From assembly GCF_042658925.1 (NCBI RefSeq), contig NZ_JBHSRF010000007.1:159735-223734 (forward strand): a DNA stretch of 64,000 nucleotides. The letters are read 5' to 3'. Positions within the stretch are counted from its first letter, which is position 1. Each line of letters starts with the position of its first letter. Positions 60,077-64,000 of this stretch are shown in pieces. A model generated the notes under the pieces. That model was not told the origin of the DNA, did not search any database, and saw nothing but the letters and a program-made list of their open reading frames with translations. The DNA comes from Sphaerisporangium aureirubrum. Its GTDB lineage: Bacteria > Actinomycetota > Actinomycetes > Streptosporangiales > Streptosporangiaceae. The translations under genes and the position numbers were made by a program.

Positions 60077-60775
60077 ATGGCGCGGATCGCGAAGGGGGCC
60101 ATCCCGAGCCCCAACATCTGGAACACCCCGGAGGTCTACGAGCTGGAGAACCGCGCCGTCGACCCGGACGGGGTCGCGGACGCGGCCATGAGGGCGATCC
60201 GGCCGTGGGACGGGGGCGTCGTGCTGGACGTCGGGTGCGGCACCGGCTACCACCTGCCCGGGTACGCCGCCACGGCCCGTCAGGTCGTCGGTGTGGAGCC
60301 GCACCCGAGGCTCGCCGCCGGCGCCGCCGAGCGCTGCCGCGGCATGCCGTCGGTGACCGTCCACACCGCCACCGCGCAGGCCCTGCCGCTGCCGGACGCC
60401 TCGGTGGACGTCGCGGTGGCCCGCTGGGCGTACTTCTTCGGCCCCGGCTGCGAGCCCGGCCTCAAGGAGCTGTCCAGGGTCGTGCGCCGGGGCGGCGCGG
60501 CCTTCGTGGTGGACCTGGACGGCGCGCGGGGGGCGTTCGGGCGGTGGTTCACCCGCACCGTGCCGGCGTACTCCCCCGAGCGTGTGGAGGCGTTCTGGAC
60601 CCGGCAGGGGTGGATGCGCCGCGACCTCGACCTGCGCATGGCTTTCGCCGCGCGAGCCGACCTCGAGGCGGTGCTGCGCATCGAGTTCGCCCCCGACGTC
60701 GCCGAGGAGGCCGTCGCGGCGACCCCGGGACTGGAGATCGACTACCCCAATGTCCTGCGGTGGCGTCTGTTCTGA
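60077..60775 (+). CDS. Class I SAM-dependent methyltransferase
   Basis: 232 aa. Motif I VVLDVGCGTGYHLPGYAA (about residues 47-65), VVGVEPHPRLAAGAAERC, SVDVAVARWAYFFGPGC and ELSRVVRRGGAAFVVDLDG. ATG 60077 follows a TAGCGT -10 (60064-60069), consistent with a leaderless transcript. Divergent from the TIM-barrel gene. Substrate unknown. Confidence 0.88.
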   Translation: MARIAKGAIPSPNIWNTPEVYELENRAVDPDGVADAAMRAIRPWDGGVVLDVGCGTGYHLPGYAATARQVVGVEPHPRLAAGAAERCRGMPSVTVHTATAQALPLPDASVDVAVARWAYFFGPGCEPGLKELSRVVRRGGAAFVVDLDGARGAFGRWFTRTVPAYSPERVEAFWTRQGWMRRDLDLRMAFAARADLEAVLRIEFAPDVAEEAVAATPGLEIDYPNVLRWRLF

Positions 60776-60811
60776 GCGCGGTTTGTCACCGGGGCCGGAT
60801 AGCGTGCCCGC

Positions 60812-62242
60812 ATGACCAAGACGCAGAAGCCCGGCTACCGCTGCGCCGAGTGTGGCTGGCGCACCACCAAGTGGGTGGGCCGCTGCGGCGAGTGCCAGGC
60901 GTGGGGCACGGTCGACGAAGAGGGTGCCCGGGCCGGCGTCCACGTCGTCCAGGGCGGCGCCGTCACCGCGCCCGCGCTGCCGATCGGCCAGGTCAAGGCC
61001 GAGTTCGCCCGGGCGCGCACCACCGGCGTGGGCGAGCTCGACCGGGTGCTCGGCGGGGGCCTCGTGCCCGGCGCCGTCGTGCTGCTGGCCGGCGAGCCCG
61101 GCATCGGCAAGTCCACCCTGCTGCTGGAGGCCGCCGCCAGCATCGCGCGCCACGAGACCGTTCTCTACGTCACAGGCGAAGAGTCCGCCGCCCAGGTCCG
61201 CATGCGCGCCGACCGCATCGGCGCCATCCAGGACCAGCTCTACCTCGCCGCCGAGACCGACCTCGCCGCGCTGGTCAGCCACGTCGAGAAGGTCCAGCCC
61301 CGGCTGCTGATCGTCGACTCGGTGCAGACCATCGGCTCCACCCAGACCACCGGCGTGCCCGGCGGGGTGACCCAGGTCCGAGAGGTGACCGGCAACCTCG
61401 TCCGCATGGCCAAGGAACGCGGCCTGTCCACCGTGCTGGTCGGCCACGTCACCAAGGACGGCTCGATCGCCGGGCCCCGCGTGCTGGAACACCTGGTCGA
61501 CGTGGTGCTCCACTTCGAGGGCGACCGCCACTCCCGGCTGCGCATGGTCCGCTGCGTCAAGAACCGCTACGGCCCCACCGAGGAGGTCGGCTGCTTCGAC
61601 CTCAACGAGCGCGGCATCCAGGGCCTGCCCGACCCGAGCGGGCTCTTCGTGTCCCGCCGGTCCGAGCCGGTGCCCGGCACCTGCGTCACCGTCACCGTCG
61701 AGGGCACCCGCCCGCTGCCCGCCGAGGTGCAGGCCCTGGTCGGGCCCACCGACGCCCAGCAGCCCCGCCGGTCCACCTCCGGCCTCGACCCGTTCCGGGT
61801 CACGATGATCCTCGCGGTACTGGAGCGGCGGCTGAACGCCCGGCTGAGCGGCTGCGACGTCTTCACCGCCACCGTGGGCGGCATCCGGCTGAACGACCCC
61901 GCGGTGGACCTCGCGGTCATGCTCGCCGTGGCCAGCGCGGCCGGTGACCGGCCCCTGCCGTCCGGGCTGGTCGTGCTGGGCGAGGTCGGGCTGGCCGGGG
62001 AGCTGCGGCCGGTCCGCGACATCCGGCGGCGGGTCGCCGAGGCGGCCCGGCTGGGCTTCACCCGCGCCCTGGTGCCCGCGGGTTCGCTCGACCAGGACAC
62101 GCCGCCGCCCGGCACCGAGGGACGCGACTCGCTGCGGCCCGTCCCGGTGGCCCGCACCCCGGTGCGCACCACCGCCCTGACCTCGGGGTTCGACGTCACC
62201 GAGGCCGAGAACGTCTGGGACGCCCTCACCCATGTCACCTGA
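60812..62242 (+). CDS. radA: DNA repair protein RadA
   Basis: 476 aa. C4 zinc finger at residues 11-28 (CAECGWRTTKWVGRCGEC), RecA-like ATPase with Walker A GEPGIGKSTLLLE (residue ~94), Walker B LLIVDSVQTI, the RadA-specific motif KNRYGPTEEVG (~250) and a C-terminal Lon-like domain (AVDLAVMLAVASAAGDRPLP). RadA drives branch migration in recombinational repair. It precedes disA in the same direction, as in many Gram-positive bacteria. Confidence 0.97.
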   Translation: MTKTQKPGYRCAECGWRTTKWVGRCGECQAWGTVDEEGARAGVHVVQGGAVTAPALPIGQVKAEFARARTTGVGELDRVLGGGLVPGAVVLLAGEPGIGKSTLLLEAAASIARHETVLYVTGEESAAQVRMRADRIGAIQDQLYLAAETDLAALVSHVEKVQPRLLIVDSVQTIGSTQTTGVPGGVTQVREVTGNLVRMAKERGLSTVLVGHVTKDGSIAGPRVLEHLVDVVLHFEGDRHSRLRMVRCVKNRYGPTEEVGCFDLNERGIQGLPDPSGLFVSRRSEPVPGTCVTVTVEGTRPLPAEVQALVGPTDAQQPRRSTSGLDPFRVTMILAVLERRLNARLSGCDVFTATVGGIRLNDPAVDLAVMLAVASAAGDRPLPSGLVVLGEVGLAGELRPVRDIRRRVAEAARLGFTRALVPAGSLDQDTPPPGTEGRDSLRPVPVARTPVRTTALTSGFDVTEAENVWDALTHVT

Positions 62243-62338
62243 CCGCGCGGGGACGGCGCCGGGCTCGGGGCGCTGTGTCCCGGCCCGGACGGCCCCTCCC
62301 CGGTAAACTGGGCGACGTCAGCGACCACCGGGGGCCAT

Positions 62339-63427
62339 GTGGCAAACATCGACAAGGGGATCGACGAGCGGCGAAGATCCATCCTTGCCTCGCTCGCTCC
62401 GGGCACCGACCTGCGCGACGGCCTGGAGCGCATCCTCCGCGGGCACACCGGAGCGCTCATCGTCCTCGGGTACGACACCGAGGTCGAGAGCGTCTGCACC
62501 GGCGGGTTCATGCTGGACGTCGAGTTCTCCGCGACCCGGCTGCGCGAGCTGGCCAAGATGGACGGCGCCATCGTGCTCGACTACGCCGCCAACAAGATCG
62601 TGCGGGCCGCCGTGCACCTCGTGCCCGACTCCGCGCTGCCCACCAACGAGTCCGGCACCCGCCACCGCACCGCCCAGCGGGTCGCCAAGCAGACCGGCTT
62701 CCCGGTGATCTCGATCAGCAAGTCCATGCGCATCATCGCCCTTTACCTCGACGGCGTGCGGTACGTCCTGGAGGAGTCGGCGGCGATCCTGTCCAAGGCG
62801 AACCAGGCTCTGGCGACCCTCGAGCGCTACAAGATGCGCCTCGACGAGGTGTCCGGCACACTGTCCGCCCTGGAGATCGAGGACCTCGTCACGGCGCGCG
62901 ACGTCGCGGTGGTGGTGCAGCGGCTCGAAATGGTGCGCCGCATCGCCGGCGAGATCGAGGGATACGTCGTCGAGCTCGGCACCGACGGGCGGCTGCTGTC
63001 CCTGCAACTGGCCGAGCTGGTGGCCGGCGTCGAGGGCGACCGCGACCTGATCATGCGCGACTACCTCCCTTCCGGCAAGGAACGCCGCCCGCGCCGCGTC
63101 CCCGAGTCCCTGGCCGAGCTCGACCGCCTGTCCGCCTCCGACCTCCTGGACCTCACCGCCGTAGGCCGCGTGCTGGGCCACGCCGGCTCCGAGGCCCTGG
63201 ACGGCCCCGTCAGCCCCCGAGGCTTCCGCCTGCTGGCCAAGGTCCCCCGCCTCCCCGGCAGCGTCGTAGACCGCCTCGTCGACCACTTCGGCGGCCTCCA
63301 GAAGCTCCTGGCGGCCAGCACCGCCGACCTCCAGTCCGTAGGCGGCGTAGGCGAGTCCCGCGCCCGCAGCGTCCGCGAGGGCCTCTCCCGCTTGGCCGAA
63401 GCCTCCATCCTGGAACGCTACGTCTAA
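62339..63427 (+). CDS. disA: DNA integrity scanning diadenylate cyclase DisA
   Basis: 362 aa. DAC domain with the DGA motif (residues 75-77, LAKMDGAIVLDYA) and RHRTA (residues 108-112); a helical linker follows, and the C-terminus has helix-hairpin-helix DNA-binding motifs (LQSVGGVGESRARSVREGL). It makes c-di-AMP while scanning DNA and stalls at branched structures. GTG start at 62339. Together with RadA upstream it links repair and c-di-AMP signalling. Confidence 0.97.
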   Translation: MANIDKGIDERRRSILASLAPGTDLRDGLERILRGHTGALIVLGYDTEVESVCTGGFMLDVEFSATRLRELAKMDGAIVLDYAANKIVRAAVHLVPDSALPTNESGTRHRTAQRVAKQTGFPVISISKSMRIIALYLDGVRYVLEESAAILSKANQALATLERYKMRLDEVSGTLSALEIEDLVTARDVAVVVQRLEMVRRIAGEIEGYVVELGTDGRLLSLQLAELVAGVEGDRDLIMRDYLPSGKERRPRRVPESLAELDRLSASDLLDLTAVGRVLGHAGSEALDGPVSPRGFRLLAKVPRLPGSVVDRLVDHFGGLQKLLAASTADLQSVGGVGESRARSVREGLSRLAEASILERYV

Positions 63428-63435
63428 CCCACCCC

Positions 63436-63633
63436 ACAGCCCCTCACCGCAGCCCCTCACCCCTGCCCCTCACTCACCGCAGCCCCTTCCACAGGCCCTC
63501 AGCGCAGCCCTTCACCACAGCCCCTCAGCGCAGGCCCCCACCGCAGGCCCTCAGCGCAGGTCCTTAGCGCAGGCCCCCACCGCAGGCCCTCAGCGCAGGT
63601 CCTTAGCGCAGGCCCCCACCGCAGGCCCTCAGC
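63436..63633. repeat. 13-bp tandem repeat array downstream of disA
   Basis: About 15 imperfect copies of a 13-mer, consensus GCAGGCCCTCAGC, with variants GCAGGTCCTTAGC and GCAGGCCCCCACC. The right half is ordered as a 39-bp higher unit of these three variants repeated more than twice. The array starts just after the disA stop and its last unit supplies the stop codon of the convergent gene at 63629. Confidence 0.85.
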
Positions 63634-64000
63634 GCAGCTGGAAGATCAGTTCATGGCTACGCAGCCCACCCAGCCGGGCCGTCGCCACGTAGGTCCCCGG
63701 CCGTGCGACCGGCCGTTCCGACCGGCAGTCGGCCCCGGACCTCCGCCGGTCCCACCGCACCTCCGTCACGTGCGGCACCCCCCTGCTCAGGGTGCGGACA
63801 TCCTTCCCCGCCCCGCTGACACAGTCCGTGGTCGACCAGATCCGATCCCCCCCAGAGGTGATCAGCGTCTCGACCGCCCGCCGCCCGAGATCCACCGCGC
63901 AAGCGAGCCGCCCCGTGTTCACCACCGTCAACAGAAACCGAGGCGCCCGCCCCCCCGCGTACACCCGCGAATCCGCGTGCAGACTGAGCACCAGATCCCC
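63629..64000 (-). CDS. Conserved hypothetical protein, N-terminus beyond window
   Basis: About 124 C-terminal residues, beta-rich: SLHADSRVYAGGRAPRFLLT, VVNTGRLACAVDLGRRAVET, STTDCVSGAGKDVRTLSRGV and RPGTYVATARLGGL. Three conserved-looking Cys suggest disulfides in an exported domain. The frame stays open to the edge, so the start and any signal or membrane segment lie outside. Actinomycetes often have such a protein next to disA (recollection). Confidence 0.7.
   Translation of the reverse strand, partial: GDLVLSLHADSRVYAGGRAPRFLLTVVNTGRLACAVDLGRRAVETLITSGGDRIWSTTDCVSGAGKDVRTLSRGVPHVTEVRWDRRRSGADCRSERPVARPGTYVATARLGGLRSHELIFQLR

Noticed and set aside
63436..63633. CRISPR-like array
   Set aside because: The units are 13 bp, contiguous and without unique spacers, and no cas genes are present; it is a tandem minisatellite.

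Overview
The window is chromosomal DNA of a high-GC, Gram-positive actinomycete. The evidence is the GC-rich third codon positions, frequent GTG starts, ATGA/GTGA/TGATG gene overlaps, probable leaderless starts, a DivIVA-like coiled-coil protein, a PspC-domain protein, a radA-disA neighbourhood, a tRNA Glu-Asp-Phe cluster and an SAM-type (Streptomyces-like) integrase remnant at a tRNA-Lys gene. Genus cannot be fixed from sequence reading alone. No CRISPR array, rRNA, intact prophage or polyketide/peptide synthase cluster was seen.

Layout. 1-9,700: small-molecule defence and metabolism genes: a flavin oxidoreductase coupled to an AhpD/carboxymuconolactone-decarboxylase-like gene, a paralogue of the latter, a SnoaL-like protein, an Asp-rich secreted protein, a MerR regulator with a textbook 19-bp-spacer promoter, an APH-like kinase, and a MarR regulator with a DHA2 exporter. 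9,700-15,000: XRE-cupin regulator, two secreted proteins, an oxalate-decarboxylase-like bicupin and an NRAMP metal transporter. 15,200-19,900: tRNA-Phe, -Asp, -Glu with promoter and terminator, a membrane metallophosphoesterase, a zincin-like protein, an MFS exporter, a PspC protein and tRNA-Lys. 19,841-22,715: a 2.9-kb decayed integrative element in the tRNA-Lys gene. 22,900-31,400: mixed small genes including an NhaA-DsbA fusion antiporter.

31,419-47,164 is the most coherent region: a catabolic island that appears to import choline or glycine betaine and demethylate it stepwise to glycine. It has a ProX/W/V-type ABC importer (with both permease halves fused), a GMC-type choline dehydrogenase, a Rieske oxygenase with a Rieske ferredoxin (betaine to dimethylglycine), a dimethylglycine-dehydrogenase-type flavoprotein, and a sarcosine oxidase in which the alpha and gamma subunits are one polypeptide (SoxB-SoxD-SoxAG). 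An IclR regulator lies inside it. All four promoter regions carry the same 36-bp inverted repeat (GTTGCG-N24-CGCAAC), which I propose is the IclR operator and defines the regulon. This is the best candidate here for an undescribed system.

47,700-64,000: GntR regulator, DivIVA-like protein, gamma-carbonic-anhydrase-like protein, CsoR with its own palindromic operator, a glycosyltransferase pair, a large Fe-S oxidoreductase of heterodisulfide-reductase type, TetR, methyltransferases, a TIM-barrel isomerase, radA and disA (c-di-AMP synthesis), then a 13-bp tandem repeat and the C-terminal part of a further gene.
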